Positions 1-9,050 of a DNA stretch of 64,000 bases are shown piece by piece. Both the position numbers and the translations under genes were made by a program. This DNA is from Bacillus alkalisoli. Lineage in GTDB: Bacteria > Bacillota > Bacilli > Bacillales > Bacillaceae_I. The notes below the pieces were generated by a model that worked only from the letters and a program-made list of their open reading frames with translations, made no database searches and was not told the origin of the DNA. The stretch's first letter is position 1; each line of letters opens with the position of its first letter. The stretch covers positions 891,745 through 955,744 of the forward strand of contig NZ_KZ454944.1 in NCBI RefSeq assembly GCF_002797415.1, written 5' to 3'.

Positions 1-501
1 GCCGTTGACTTAGTTACTTTTTTAACATCATGTAGGTGGCCTTTTCATGGCGATCCTGAGCCAAAGAAAGAAAGCATTTTGGAAAGAATAGAAAAGGGAT
101 GGTACGAAGATAATCGCCATACTTTTTGGGTAATAGAAGACGGGAAGAGAATAGGGTTAGTAATTATTTATGATATAAATGACTCTATACCTTTATTTGA
201 TATCCGTATTCGTGAAGATATAAGGGGTCGAGGGTTTGGTGCACAATCTGTTAAATGGCTAACAGACTATGTTTTTAATATGGAACCTTCTAAAATAAGA
301 TTAGAGGCCCATACGAGAAGTGACAATTATGCAATGAGAAAAACATTACACAAATGTGGTTTTGTTAAAGAAGGTTACTTAAGGTACTCATGGGAAAATG
401 ATGACGGAACTATACATGATGCTATTACATATTCCATTATAAGACCCGATTGGGAGAACGAGCTAAGAACGCCGATTCGGTTAGACGATTTAGCATATTG
501 A
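1..501 (+). CDS. GNAT-family N-acetyltransferase (5' end outside window)
   Basis: The frame is open from base 1. The residues before the first internal TTG (79) read LTSCRWPFHGDPEP, which fits the N-terminal part of RimJ/RimL-type acetyltransferases, so the gene starts before the window. The GNAT core follows: GLVIIYDIND and LFDIRIRED strands, then the acetyl-CoA loop RGRGFGAQSVKWL, then the typical NYAMRKTLHKCGF motif (residue-exchange helix) and the YSWENDDGTIHDAITYSI end. Such enzymes transfer an acetyl group from acetyl-CoA to an amine; the substrate cannot be read from the sequence. A hairpin terminator follows and is shared with the convergent lipase gene. Confidence 0.85.
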   Translation, partial: AVDLVTFLTSCRWPFHGDPEPKKESILERIEKGWYEDNRHTFWVIEDGKRIGLVIIYDINDSIPLFDIRIREDIRGRGFGAQSVKWLTDYVFNMEPSKIRLEAHTRSDNYAMRKTLHKCGFVKEGYLRYSWENDDGTIHDAITYSIIRPDWENELRTPIRLDDLAY

Positions 502-536
502 TTTATTTTTGTAGATTACGACATTGATCTATTTAA

Positions 537-580
537 GAGGCGATTGGAAAATAAAAATTCCATATCGCCTTTTGTTTATA
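537..580. terminator. Bidirectional terminator between GNAT and lipase genes
   Basis: Stem AGGCGATTGGAA / TTCCATATCGCCT around an A-rich loop, with T-rich tracts on both sides. It lies between two convergent genes. Confidence 0.75.
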
Positions 581-590
581 GAAAAAACAC

Positions 591-1367
591 TTAGTAAATA
601 ATAATCTCATTAGTATTATCTCTCTTGTCACTAACTTCCTTCTCGATTGTTTCAATATACGTATCAATACTATGGTTTTTCACAATGGATCCTTCTCTTC
701 TTATAAAATGAATGGCTTTTGGAACGTGGCGATAATACCACGTTTTTTTTGAAATAGGTCCGTACAATTTAGTCGTCGGTAAAAATGGGACAGCATCTAG
801 TAGATTTACGTATCTGATGGAGGCTGGGCAAACTTTTTTATATTCTTCTACAAATTGCTCATCGCCTACCCTAGGAGCTCCATAATTGTACATGTAAAAG
901 TGATCATGTAATTGATTGCTTCCTATGTCAAAAGCGTTTAGTACCGCAAGCGCCCCTCCTAAACTATGCCCAGTAATAAATAGTGCTTTTTCTTTTGGAA
1001 GTGATTTTAGTGTTTCTAAAATTTCGTCCCTTGCTGATTCATAGACAGACAAGAATCCACTGTGTACAAATGGTTTGCTTTTGCAATGTTGGAATGGATG
1101 TTGATAAATCTCAGCGTCAGAAACCCAATCTAAGTCAGTGGATGTACCTCTAAATGCAATAATAATCGCATCATCCGACTCTAAAATAAAGCCAAACCAC
1201 TCTAGATGATGAAAAGACTTTGCTTTGAATTCTTTTACTATATTAAATCCTTTAGGGACGGTGAAAAGTCCATTTTGATGGAACTGGTCGTAAGCTAAAC
1301 GTGAACACTCCGCTAAAAATAATGCCCATTCTGGAGAATGGTATGGAATAGAACGCATTAAATTCAC
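591..1367 (-). CDS. Class 3 lipase family protein
   Basis: 258 residues. An alpha/beta-hydrolase of the lipase class 3 family. The nucleophile elbow is GHSLGG at residues 133-138 (Ser135). The likely acid is Asp191 in NLLDAVPFLP and the likely base is His232 in KNHSIDTY. An oxyanion-region AFRGT is at 71-75. No signal peptide is visible, so it is predicted to be cytoplasmic. The start at 1367 has AAGGATG eight bases upstream. It stands alone, convergent with the GNAT gene, and the 21-bp repeat array lies upstream of its start. The natural substrate is unknown; a triacylglycerol or lysolipid ester is an inference from the family. Confidence 0.85.
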   Translation of the reverse strand: MNLMRSIPYHSPEWALFLAECSRLAYDQFHQNGLFTVPKGFNIVKEFKAKSFHHLEWFGFILESDDAIIIAFRGTSTDLDWVSDAEIYQHPFQHCKSKPFVHSGFLSVYESARDEILETLKSLPKEKALFITGHSLGGALAVLNAFDIGSNQLHDHFYMYNYGAPRVGDEQFVEEYKKVCPASIRYVNLLDAVPFLPTTKLYGPISKKTWYYRHVPKAIHFIRREGSIVKNHSIDTYIETIEKEVSDKRDNTNEIIIY

Positions 1368-1432
1368 ATCCTTGGTATTTGCTTTTACTAAAATATGTCT
1401 GGAATGGGGGAGGAGTGAAAGGAAAAGGGAGG

Positions 1433-1690
1433 ATTGAGTTGAAAAAGTAAAGGTTTTAATAGGAATAGAGGAGGATTAGAATTGAAACACAAGTGACGAG
1501 GATTGAAACAGAAAAGAGTAAGATTGAAACACAACAGGGATGGTTTGAAACACAAATGTTCAGTAGGACGAGTATGAATTGGAATTGAAACACAAGTGAC
1601 GAGGATTGAAACAGAAAACAGTGAGATTGAAACACAACAGGTATAGATTGAAACACAAATCGAGAAATAATTAGAATTGAAACACAAAAC
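1433..1690. repeat. 21-bp-period degenerate tandem repeat, core TTGAAACA(C)AA
   Basis: The core TTGAAACACAA or a near variant starts at 1482, 1503, 1524, 1545, 1585, 1606, 1627, 1648 and 1677, so the spacing is mostly exactly 21. A four-unit block (1481-1556) is repeated 103 bp downstream (1584-1659) with few changes. Weaker G/A-rich sequence extends left to about 1433. The minus strand gives spurious Cys-Val-Ser-Ile reading frames, which are not genes. This array fills the 404-bp gap between the lipase and yteA genes. Confidence 0.85.
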
Positions 1691-1771
1691 AACCGATTAG
1701 AAAATAAACAAAATGAATAAGCTTAGCTACTACTAATATAAAAGGTAATAACTAAGCCTAATAAAATGTCT

Positions 1772-2521
1772 TTATTCCTCTGTATACGATTCTTTCTCCC
1801 CGCTTGGCAAATCACCGAACGAAGTCATCAAACCTTCTTCATCTAAGGATTGTTCATACTCCTCGTGTTGTTTGTTAGGATAAACGGTTATCTCTTTACC
1901 GTACATATCTGTTCCTACAAAATTTTCATAATCTTCTACATATCCTTCATTTTCTTCATTTTCGATGTAGGCATTTTCATATCGGCCCACTTCTTCTACA
2001 AAATCAGACGGACTTTCAGAAGTACCATACTTTTGTAAAGTTTGCCATGTGTCCTCTGAGTCAAATGCAACGGATTCGTGTTCATCATCTAATTCAAATT
2101 TTCCGAATGGAGGCATTAATACCCCTTCTTCAATAGGTCTGTTATGAGAAACTTCCTTATTGGGACTATGTTCTTTACAGTAAGTTGTTGTTGGTATTGC
2201 CTCTATACGATCTGGATCAATGTCAGTGCCACAAACCTCACATTTCCCATAAGTACCATTAGTCATTGCTTGAAGTGCATAATTTACATCGTGCAATTCT
2301 TTCTCTGTATGTTCATTTAAGGAGAGGTCCTTTTCACGTTCATATAGTTCTGTTCCTAAATCACCTGGGTGGTTATCATATGCAGATAATTCTCCTACTG
2401 AATTATAAGGATGCTCTCGCTCTAATTGAAAATGGTCGTTATCACCAAGACGTTCCTCTAATGATTGCCTTTCTGATTCTAGTGTGGCTTTTAATTTATT
2501 TAATTGCTCATTAGAAAGCAT
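1772..2521 (-). CDS. yteA: YteA family DksA/TraR-type zinc-finger protein
   Basis: 249 residues. It opens with a coiled-coil-like helix (MLSNEQLNKLKATLESERQS), followed by NSVGELSAYDNHPGD and an ELYEREKDL motif. A DksA/TraR zinc finger follows at about residues 92-118: CEVCG, then a linker with IEAIPTTTYC, then EH. The second pair of ligands is thus Cys-x2-His rather than Cys-x2-Cys. The acidic C-terminal half is typical of the YteA family of spore-formers. DksA-like proteins act on RNA polymerase through its secondary channel, but no function is proven for YteA. It lies downstream of menA on the same strand, separated by menA's terminator. Confidence 0.88.
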   Translation of the reverse strand: MLSNEQLNKLKATLESERQSLEERLGDNDHFQLEREHPYNSVGELSAYDNHPGDLGTELYEREKDLSLNEHTEKELHDVNYALQAMTNGTYGKCEVCGTDIDPDRIEAIPTTTYCKEHSPNKEVSHNRPIEEGVLMPPFGKFELDDEHESVAFDSEDTWQTLQKYGTSESPSDFVEEVGRYENAYIENEENEGYVEDYENFVGTDMYGKEITVYPNKQHEEYEQSLDEEGLMTSFGDLPSGEKESYTEE

Positions 2522-2624
2522 TGATTTTTCTCCTTCCGAATTGCCAGTAATAATAGACTTACTTGTATTATTAACGGAAGTAGGAAAAACATAATTGGAA
2601 ATTAAATAGTAATCATTTTACGAA

Positions 2625-2655
2625 CAAAAAAAAGAACCTCAAAAGAAGTTCTTTT
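2625..2655 (-). terminator. Terminator of menA
   Basis: The inverted repeat AAAGAACCTC / GAAGTTCTTT overlaps the menA stop codon. On the minus strand it is followed by a run of eight T. Confidence 0.75.
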
Positions 2656-3598
2656 ACATGAAAAATCCAATTACTAAACCGATGATTAATAAGAATCCAA
2701 ATATTGTATTCGTTTTTGCTGTTGCAATCATCGCGGGCATCATTTTTACGTTGCTATTGTTTCGCTTAAACTCTTTTACTGCTGTAATGGGTTTACCGAT
2801 AGACAAGAAAATTAAAAATGTCCAGAAAGATGTGTAACCAGCAAATGCAAAGTAAACAATAAGTCCATATGAAACGATAAACATTGCTGCTAATAAGTGG
2901 ATGGCATTTTGTCGTCCAACAAGAATCGCAATTGTTTTACGGCCATTTTCTTTATCACCATCTAGATCACGAATGTTGTTAGCTAGTAAGATTGCTCCAA
3001 CTAATATGGAAGCTGGAATAGAAACTAGTATGCTTAACGTTGAAACAGTGCCAGTTTGAATGAAAAATGCTATAGCGATAATGACAAGTCCCATGAAAAA
3101 ACCTGCAACAACTTCACCAAATGGAGTATAGGCAATCGGTATTGGACCTCCAGTGTAAAAATAACCTGCAGCCATACATACAGTACCGATAACAGCTAGC
3201 CACCAGCTAGTACTCATACAAATATAAATACCTAAGATTGTGGCGATGCCTAAAAAGATAAAGGCTAGTCGTAGTACGGTAGTAGGAGATACACCATCTC
3301 TTACAATCGCCCCTCCAATTCCAACGGAGTTTTCATTATCTAGACCGCGCTTATAGTCGTAGTATTCATTAAACATATTTGTAGCAGCTTGAATTAAAAG
3401 ACTCGCAAAAAGCATTGCAAAAAATAACGGCCAATGAAGTGGTGCTTCATATAAAGCTAAAACTGTACCAATAGAAACAGGAACAAATGCAGCTGTTAAT
3501 GTATGTGGTCTCATTAAATTCCACCATACTTTAAACGGGGGTCTTGTACTCGTTACTATATGTGTTGAAGTATTCGTTTGTGCAGTTTGAGGTTGCAT
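2654..3598 (-). CDS. menA: 1,4-dihydroxy-2-naphthoate polyprenyltransferase
   Basis: 314 residues. An integral-membrane UbiA-superfamily prenyltransferase that attaches the polyprenyl tail to 1,4-dihydroxy-2-naphthoate, giving demethylmenaquinone. The first Asp-rich motif is NEYYDYKRGLDNENSVG and the second is NNIRDLDGDKENGRKT; both coordinate Mg-diphosphate in this family. About eight or nine hydrophobic helices are visible. The start has a good GGAGG-type site (AGGAGGGGC on the minus strand). It is transcribed divergently from menF, and a 138-bp MITE-like element lies in the shared upstream region. It provides the membrane step for the menF-D-H-B-E-C enzymes next door. Confidence 0.95.
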   Translation of the reverse strand: MQPQTAQTNTSTHIVTSTRPPFKVWWNLMRPHTLTAAFVPVSIGTVLALYEAPLHWPLFFAMLFASLLIQAATNMFNEYYDYKRGLDNENSVGIGGAIVRDGVSPTTVLRLAFIFLGIATILGIYICMSTSWWLAVIGTVCMAAGYFYTGGPIPIAYTPFGEVVAGFFMGLVIIAIAFFIQTGTVSTLSILVSIPASILVGAILLANNIRDLDGDKENGRKTIAILVGRQNAIHLLAAMFIVSYGLIVYFAFAGYTSFWTFLIFLSIGKPITAVKEFKRNNSNVKMMPAMIATAKTNTIFGFLLIIGLVIGFFM

Positions 3599-3661
3599 AA
3601 TTAGCCCCTCCTTTTCCTATTTAAATTAAGTTATTTTAGAAAAATAATTACATGAGTCCGT

Positions 3662-3799
3662 TTCCTAATATATGATTACTATACGAAAAGTTATAAAACT
3701 AACTGAAGTCAGTACTGTATAGCTTTTTAAGCGAACAGAATTAACTTTTTATAGCATAACAAGACATTCGTTTTTCATTAAACGAACCGTAATAATGAA
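3662..3799 (-). repeat. MITE-like element, copy A (138 bp, inverted relative to B and C)
   Basis: The right end, read on the minus strand, is TTCATTATTACGGTTCGTTT followed by AATGAAAAACGAA. This matches the left end of copies B and C. The left end CTAATATATGATTACTATAC, followed by GAAAAG, is a diverged version of the other terminal repeat. The interior is AT-rich and diverged. It lies in the 422-bp menA/menF intergenic region, which has no other gene. Confidence 0.65.
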
Positions 3800-4020
3800 T
3801 ATAATTACATAACTAAGTGTATGTAATGTGTGTACAACTGTCAACGAATTTTCGTATGTAAGTGAGGAAAAGGATGGAAACAATTTTATAATGAAGAAAG
3901 TAGGTTAAAAGAAGGGGATATTGTTGACATTAAAAGCTTTTGAGGTGTATCTTAGAGTAAGTTATTAGAGGAGACAAAATGTCTTCTTACGTTGTTTAAA
4001 GGTTTTTTGGGGGGAGTACT

Positions 4021-5415
4021 TTGGTTATTATTCAAGCAAACGAATGGATACAACTATTAAAGCAGGTTGATAAAAATAAGGACAAGCCTGTATTAATTAG
4101 TTTTACAAAAAAAATAAAAAATGTAGATCCCCTGCAATTTTTTCGAGAAAGTGAATCACATTTTTACAATGAGCGTTTTTTTTGGACAAATCCAGAGCGG
4201 TCTACATACATTATTGGAGCGGGAGTTACGAAAGAATTTCAATCGAGCGGAAAAGAAAATCGTTATAAAGAGATAGAAGATAGTTGGAAAAGATTCCTCC
4301 AAGATGGGATCATAAATGATACTTGTACTACTCCTTTGTTGTTTGGTGGTTTTTCTTTTGACCCAATAAAAAAGAAAACAAACCTTTGGAATAGTTTTTC
4401 AGATTCCATTTTTGTGTTACCGACTTTTATGTTGACCATAAAAGAAGATCAGTGCTTTATAACAATAAATATCCTTAATGACATTTCTAAAGACGATATT
4501 GATTTACTCAAACGTATAGAAGAGAAGCTGCTATCTACTAGCATGACAAAAGAATTGGAAGTGCTTCCAAGTTTGGTAAGTTACGAAGAATTGGAGCCGG
4601 AAATGTGGAAAGAGTCCATTCGTGATGTTACAAGAAGAATAAGTAATCAAGAAATGGAAAAAGTTGTACTAGCACGTGAGCTTAGAGTAGGTTACTCACA
4701 TAAAATTCCTTTATCAAAAGTCACGGAAAATCTTCTAGAAGAACAGCAAAATAGTTATGTTTTTGCTTTTGCAAGAAATGGAGATTGCTTTATTGGAGCA
4801 ACGCCGGAACAACTTGTGAAAAAAAACGAGGAAGATATAATTTCCATGTGCTTGGCCGGATCAACGAAACGAGGTCAAACATTACAAGAAGACGAACAAC
4901 TAGGAAAAGAACTCTTAACGGATGAAAAAAATCTACATGAGCACCATTTAGTTGTAAAAATGATTAGGGATTCATTGCAATCAGTATGTGCAAAAGTTGA
5001 AACGGACGATAGTCCCTCTTTACGTAAGCTAAAACACATTCAACATTTATATACACCTGTGAAAGCAACCGGTGATGGAAATACATCTCTACTTCAATTA
5101 GTAGAAAGGTTACACCCAACGCCTGCTTTAGGTGGCTATCCTACTGAAATCGCTATTAAAACAATTAGAGAAGTAGAGTTATTAGATAGAGGTTGGTATG
5201 CTAGTCCAATTGGATTTGTTGACAGTAATAATAATGGTGAATTCGCAGTAGCGATTCGATCTGGCTTAATTCAAGAAAAGGAAGCATCTCTTTTTGCAGG
5301 TTGTGGAATAGTAGGAGATTCGGATCCAGATAGTGAGTACGAAGAAACGAAAGTGAAATTCAAACCGATGCTATCGGCTTTAGGAGGCATCAATTTAAAT
5401 GAGAGAAACAATTGA
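4021..5415 (+). CDS. menF: Isochorismate synthase MenF
   Basis: 464 residues, TTG start preceded by GGGGGGAG at seven bases. It converts chorismate to isochorismate, the first committed menaquinone step. The chorismate-binding domain fills the C-terminal half: MEKVVLARE (about 215-223), then FIGATPEQLV, CLAGSTKRG, and the ELLTDEKNLHEHHLVV segment with the metal-binding Glu. Later motifs are HLYTPVKATGDG, HPTPALGGYPTEIA, RGWYASPIGF and FAGCGIVGDSDPDSEYEET. These fit MenF rather than the anthranilate synthase relatives. The last 17 bases overlap menD, suggesting translational coupling. Confidence 0.95.
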   Translation: MVIIQANEWIQLLKQVDKNKDKPVLISFTKKIKNVDPLQFFRESESHFYNERFFWTNPERSTYIIGAGVTKEFQSSGKENRYKEIEDSWKRFLQDGIINDTCTTPLLFGGFSFDPIKKKTNLWNSFSDSIFVLPTFMLTIKEDQCFITINILNDISKDDIDLLKRIEEKLLSTSMTKELEVLPSLVSYEELEPEMWKESIRDVTRRISNQEMEKVVLARELRVGYSHKIPLSKVTENLLEEQQNSYVFAFARNGDCFIGATPEQLVKKNEEDIISMCLAGSTKRGQTLQEDEQLGKELLTDEKNLHEHHLVVKMIRDSLQSVCAKVETDDSPSLRKLKHIQHLYTPVKATGDGNTSLLQLVERLHPTPALGGYPTEIAIKTIREVELLDRGWYASPIGFVDSNNNGEFAVAIRSGLIQEKEASLFAGCGIVGDSDPDSEYEETKVKFKPMLSALGGINLNERNN

Positions 5416-7144
5416 TTTAACCTATTACGTTGGGGCTTTTGTAGACGAGTTAGTAAAAAGTGGTGTAGAAGAAGCCGTTATTAGCCCTGGATCTCGCTCT
5501 ACACCCTTAGCAATCATGATGGCTGAACATGCCAAACTAAAGGTTACGGTTTTAATTGATGAACGGTCAGCATCTTTTTACGCACTAGGATTAGCGAAAA
5601 CAGCGAAGAAACCGGTTGCCATTTTATGCACATCTGGAACTGCAGCAACGAATTATTATCCAGCGATTGTGGAAGCACACTATTCAAGATTACCGCTAAT
5701 TGTTATTACAGCAGATCGCCCTCATGAATTACGAGATGTAGGGGCACCACAAGCGATCGATCAAATTAAGATGTATGGAAACTATGTAAAATGGTTTGCG
5801 GAAATGTCTCTTCCTTCGAGTGAAAAAAAACATATTCAATATGTGAGAACAGTGGCTGCTAGAGCAACGGGAACTGCACTTTCATCTCCTGTAGGGCCAG
5901 TTCATTTGAACTTCCCATTCCGAGATCCACTTGTTCCTGATTTACAGTTACCAGACTTATGGACGCATGAAAATGAATTAGAGATATCCATTATGGAAAC
6001 GAAAATCGGAAGTTACACGATCAGTGACCAAGAGGCTAGAAAGTTTGCTACTATGTTTTCTACAAAACAAAAAGGACTTATTGTTTGTGGAGAAATGAAT
6101 AGTAGCAGAGATTATAGAAATGAAGTTGTTCAGTTGTCAAAGAATTTGAATTTCCCAATATTAGCAGACCCACTTTCCCAGTTACGTAGTGGACTACATG
6201 AAACAGATGCCATTATTGAAACATATGACGCATTATTTAAAAATGAAGAAGTGGTCAGGAGCTTAAAACCGGAAGTAATCATTCGTTTTGGTGCAATGCC
6301 TGTTTCAAAATTTTTAACTCAATACATACAAAAAGCGAACTGTGTTCAGATTGTGGTGGATGGTGACGGCGGTTGGCGCGACCCAACGTTAGAAGCTACT
6401 CATATGGTACACTGTGATGAGAGAACTTTCTGCAACAGTGTTCTACAACTTCTGGAGGAAAAGGCTAATAATAGAGATTGGTTGCATCAGTTCCAAAGAA
6501 TTAATACGCAAGCAAAGAAAGTTCTTTCTCGTCATTTAGATGATGTTTCGTTATTTGAGGGTAAGGTCATTACAGAATTACAAACTCTTCTACCTCAAAA
6601 TGCTGCTCTTTTTGTCGGGAATAGTATGCCAATAAGAGATGTTGATACTTTTTTCTACTGTGATAACAAGAATATAACGATTCTTGCCAATCGAGGTGCG
6701 AACGGAATTGACGGCATTATTTCTACAGCACTGGCTGCAAGTAATGCTTTTGATCAACTTGTATTAGTGATTGGTGACTTGTCTTTTTATCATGATATGA
6801 ACGGTTTACTTGCATCAAAATTATTGGACTTAAATATTACAATCGTTTTAGTAAATAATAACGGTGGTGGAATTTTCTCTTTCCTACCTCAGTCTAAAGT
6901 AGAACAGCATTTCGAAACTCTATTTGGCACCCCTTTACATATGGATTTTGCACACGCTGTCAAATTATATAATGGCTCATACGACAAAGTCGAAACATGG
7001 AGTCAATTCCGTGATTCAGTCATTCGATCTTTTACGCAAAATGGACTTAAAGTAATTGAAATTCCGACAAGTCGTGTAGAAAATGAACAGCTTCACCGGA
7101 AAATGTGGAAAAATGTTTCCCAGGAAATTACTTGTCATGAATGA
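5399..7144 (+). CDS. menD: SEPHCHC synthase MenD
   Basis: 581 residues. A thiamine-diphosphate enzyme that joins isochorismate and 2-oxoglutarate to give 2-succinyl-5-enolpyruvyl-6-hydroxy-3-cyclohexene-1-carboxylate. The N-terminal domain has VISPGSRSTPLA and DERSASFYALGLAK, with the Glu that activates the cofactor. The C-terminal cofactor domain has VIGDLSFYHDMNGLL followed by NITIVLVNNNGGGIFSFLP, the ThDP/Mg-binding GDxxx-NN pattern. It starts inside the end of menF and its stop overlaps the menH start. Length is normal for the family. Confidence 0.96.
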   Translation: MRETIDLTYYVGAFVDELVKSGVEEAVISPGSRSTPLAIMMAEHAKLKVTVLIDERSASFYALGLAKTAKKPVAILCTSGTAATNYYPAIVEAHYSRLPLIVITADRPHELRDVGAPQAIDQIKMYGNYVKWFAEMSLPSSEKKHIQYVRTVAARATGTALSSPVGPVHLNFPFRDPLVPDLQLPDLWTHENELEISIMETKIGSYTISDQEARKFATMFSTKQKGLIVCGEMNSSRDYRNEVVQLSKNLNFPILADPLSQLRSGLHETDAIIETYDALFKNEEVVRSLKPEVIIRFGAMPVSKFLTQYIQKANCVQIVVDGDGGWRDPTLEATHMVHCDERTFCNSVLQLLEEKANNRDWLHQFQRINTQAKKVLSRHLDDVSLFEGKVITELQTLLPQNAALFVGNSMPIRDVDTFFYCDNKNITILANRGANGIDGIISTALAASNAFDQLVLVIGDLSFYHDMNGLLASKLLDLNITIVLVNNNGGGIFSFLPQSKVEQHFETLFGTPLHMDFAHAVKLYNGSYDKVETWSQFRDSVIRSFTQNGLKVIEIPTSRVENEQLHRKMWKNVSQEITCHE

Positions 7145-7970
7145 AAGAAATATGATGTCTATTAATGCGGTACAATACCATGTAAATGTCATTGGAAATG
7201 GTCCAAATGTTGTCGTTTTTTTACATGGATTTACTGGTCGTGGTGCAAACTGGGTGGATATATTACCATACATTCAGAATAAAGAGTCGTACACTTTTGT
7301 GTTTCCTGATGTTCTTGGTCATGGATTAAGTGAAAAGCCAATGGAAGCTAGTCGCTATTCTATGGAAAATACGATAGAAGATCTTTATGAAATAATAAAG
7401 AACATTACGGAGAAAAAGATTCATGTAATTGGTTATTCTATGGGGGGAAGGATCGCTCTTTCTTTTGCACTAAAGTATCCTTTTATCGTAAAAGGATTAC
7501 TACTAGAAAGTGCCTCTCCAGGCTTACAAACAGAAAGTGAACGTCATATGCGTCAACTAGCCGATGAGAAACTAGCTATAAAAATAGAGGGGGAAGGGCT
7601 AGAGAGATTTATTGAATTCTGGACTAACATCCCGTTATTTGAGACTCAAAAGAAACTGACTAGTGAGGAACAAAGGAAAATCTTACAACAAAGATTAGAT
7701 AATGATGCTGCAGGTTTGGCAAATAGCTTAAGAGGTATAGGAACAGGCAGTCAACCTTCCTATTGGGGAGTATTAAAATCACTACATTTACCTGTAACAC
7801 TCGTAGCAGGTAAGGATGATAAAAAGTTTATAGAAATAGCCAAAAGCATGAATTCATTGTTTCCGATGTCAACTTTTATCGAAATAAATCGTGCTGGTCA
7901 TGCAATTCATGTGGAACAATCCGAAAAATTTGGTAAAATAGTAAGTGAGTTTTTGTCAGAAGAACAATAA
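7137..7970 (+). CDS. menH: SHCHC synthase MenH (alpha/beta hydrolase)
   Basis: 277 residues from the ATG at 7137, which has AGGAAA nine bases upstream and overlaps the menD stop. The frame is open further upstream (ATG 7083), but that would bury the start deep inside menD. MenH removes pyruvate from the MenD product to give SHCHC. The fold motifs are FLHGFTGRGANW (oxyanion strand), GYSMGGR (nucleophile Ser), AGKDDKKF (acid) and RAGHAIHVEQ (base). This matches the MenH/YtxM family and its place in the operon. Confidence 0.93.
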   Translation: MNERNMMSINAVQYHVNVIGNGPNVVVFLHGFTGRGANWVDILPYIQNKESYTFVFPDVLGHGLSEKPMEASRYSMENTIEDLYEIIKNITEKKIHVIGYSMGGRIALSFALKYPFIVKGLLLESASPGLQTESERHMRQLADEKLAIKIEGEGLERFIEFWTNIPLFETQKKLTSEEQRKILQQRLDNDAAGLANSLRGIGTGSQPSYWGVLKSLHLPVTLVAGKDDKKFIEIAKSMNSLFPMSTFIEINRAGHAIHVEQSEKFGKIVSEFLSEEQ

Positions 7971-7979
7971 GGAGGAAGA

Positions 7980-8801
7980 ATGATGACTAGAGAATGGGTA
8001 ACAGAACGTGAATATGAAGATATTCTTTATCAAACATATAATGGTATTGCGAAAATCTCCATTAACAGACCTGAAGTACATAATGCATTTCGTCCTAAAA
8101 CAGTAATGGAGTTAATTGATGCATTTTCTCGTGCTCGTGAAAACGCTAACGTTGGAGTAATTATTTTATCTGGTGAAGGTGGAAAAGCTTTCTGTTCAGG
8201 TGGAGACCAAAAAGTGCGTGGACATGGTGGGTATGTTGGAGATGATGAGGTTCCACGTTTAAACGTGTTGGACTTACAACGTTTAATCCGCGTTACACCT
8301 AAACCAGTCGTAGCAATGGTAGCTGGTTGGGCTATTGGTGGCGGACATGTTTTACATGTTGTGTGTGATTTAACAATTGCAGCTGATAATGCAATGTTTG
8401 GCCAAACAGGTCCTAAAGTTGGTAGCTTTGATGCTGGATATGGTTCTGGCTATTTAGCGCGTATTGTAGGCCATAAAAAGGCTCGTGAAATTTGGTACTT
8501 ATGCCGTCAATACAATGCTCAAGAAGCATTAGATATGGGATTAGTAAACACAGTTGTGCCGTTAGATCAATTAGAAGATGAAACAGTTAAATGGTGTGAA
8601 GAAATGTTGGAGAAGAGTCCAACAGCACTTCGTTTCTTAAAAGCTGCATTTAATGCAGACACTGATGGATTAGCTGGAATTCAACAGTTTGCTGGAGATG
8701 CAACTTTACTTTACTATACAACGGATGAGGCGAAAGAAGGACGCGACGCATTCAAAGAAAAGCGTACGCCAGACTTTGGTCAATTCCCTCGTTTCCCTTA
8801 A
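7980..8801 (+). CDS. menB: 1,4-dihydroxy-2-naphthoyl-CoA synthase
   Basis: 273 residues. A crotonase-fold enzyme that cyclises o-succinylbenzoyl-CoA to dihydroxynaphthoyl-CoA. It has [22 protein letters not shown] (oxyanion loop), [19 protein letters not shown] and the MenB-specific C-terminus ending [20 protein letters not shown] site lies just before the double ATG (7980/7983). It follows menH by nine bases. A MITE-like element and a strong hairpin separate it from menE, so menE may be expressed at a different level. Confidence 0.96.
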   Translation: MMTREWVTEREYEDILYQTYNGIAKISINRPEVHNAFRPKTVMELIDAFSRARENANVGVIILSGEGGKAFCSGGDQKVRGHGGYVGDDEVPRLNVLDLQRLIRVTPKPVVAMVAGWAIGGGHVLHVVCDLTIAADNAMFGQTGPKVGSFDAGYGSGYLARIVGHKKAREIWYLCRQYNAQEALDMGLVNTVVPLDQLEDETVKWCEEMLEKSPTALRFLKAAFNADTDGLAGIQQFAGDATLLYYTTDEAKEGRDAFKEKRTPDFGQFPRFP

Positions 8802-8813
8802 TAGGTAAGCCAA

Positions 8814-8950
8814 TTCATAATTATGGTACGTTTAATTAAAAACGAATACTCTAGATATTTTTGTAGAATATTATGCCATATAGTATAGCTTTGAAAAATG
8901 CTAAAAATAGGTAGTGCTTCGTTTTTCGTAGTGTAGTCATACATTATGAA
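8814..8950 (+). repeat. MITE-like element, copy B (137 bp)
   Basis: It starts TTCATAATTATGGTACGTTT and, further in, has AAAAACGAA. It ends TTCGTTTTTCGTAGTG followed by ACATTATGAA. The two ends are inverted copies of each other (TTCATAAT / ATTATGAA plus AAAAACGAA / TTCGTTTTT). It matches copy C at both ends while the interior has diverged. It lies between menB and menE. Confidence 0.72.
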
Positions 8951-8978
8951 GGGACTCAGGTAAGATTCATGCAAGAAG

Positions 8979-9024
8979 AAAGGATGACCTCACACGATTT
9001 TTCGGATGTGGTCATCCTTTTTAT
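8979..9024 (+). terminator. Hairpin between menB and menE (terminator or attenuator)
   Basis: Arms AAGGATGACC-tc-ACA and TGT-GGTCATCCTT, followed by TTTTATT. It looks like a full intrinsic terminator inside the men cluster, 27 bases before the menE start. Confidence 0.7.
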
Positions 9025-9050
9025 TAAGTTTTCATCTTGGAGGTGAAGAG

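Noticed and set aside
1388-1692. Two overlapping minus-strand open frames rich in Cys-Val-Ser-Ile
   Set aside because: They are a by-product of the 21-bp repeat, have no ribosome site and no gene-like composition.
8802-9050. T-box riboswitch before menE
   Set aside because: No GGTGG-type T-box antiterminator sequence or specifier stem is visible; the hairpin is a simple terminator.
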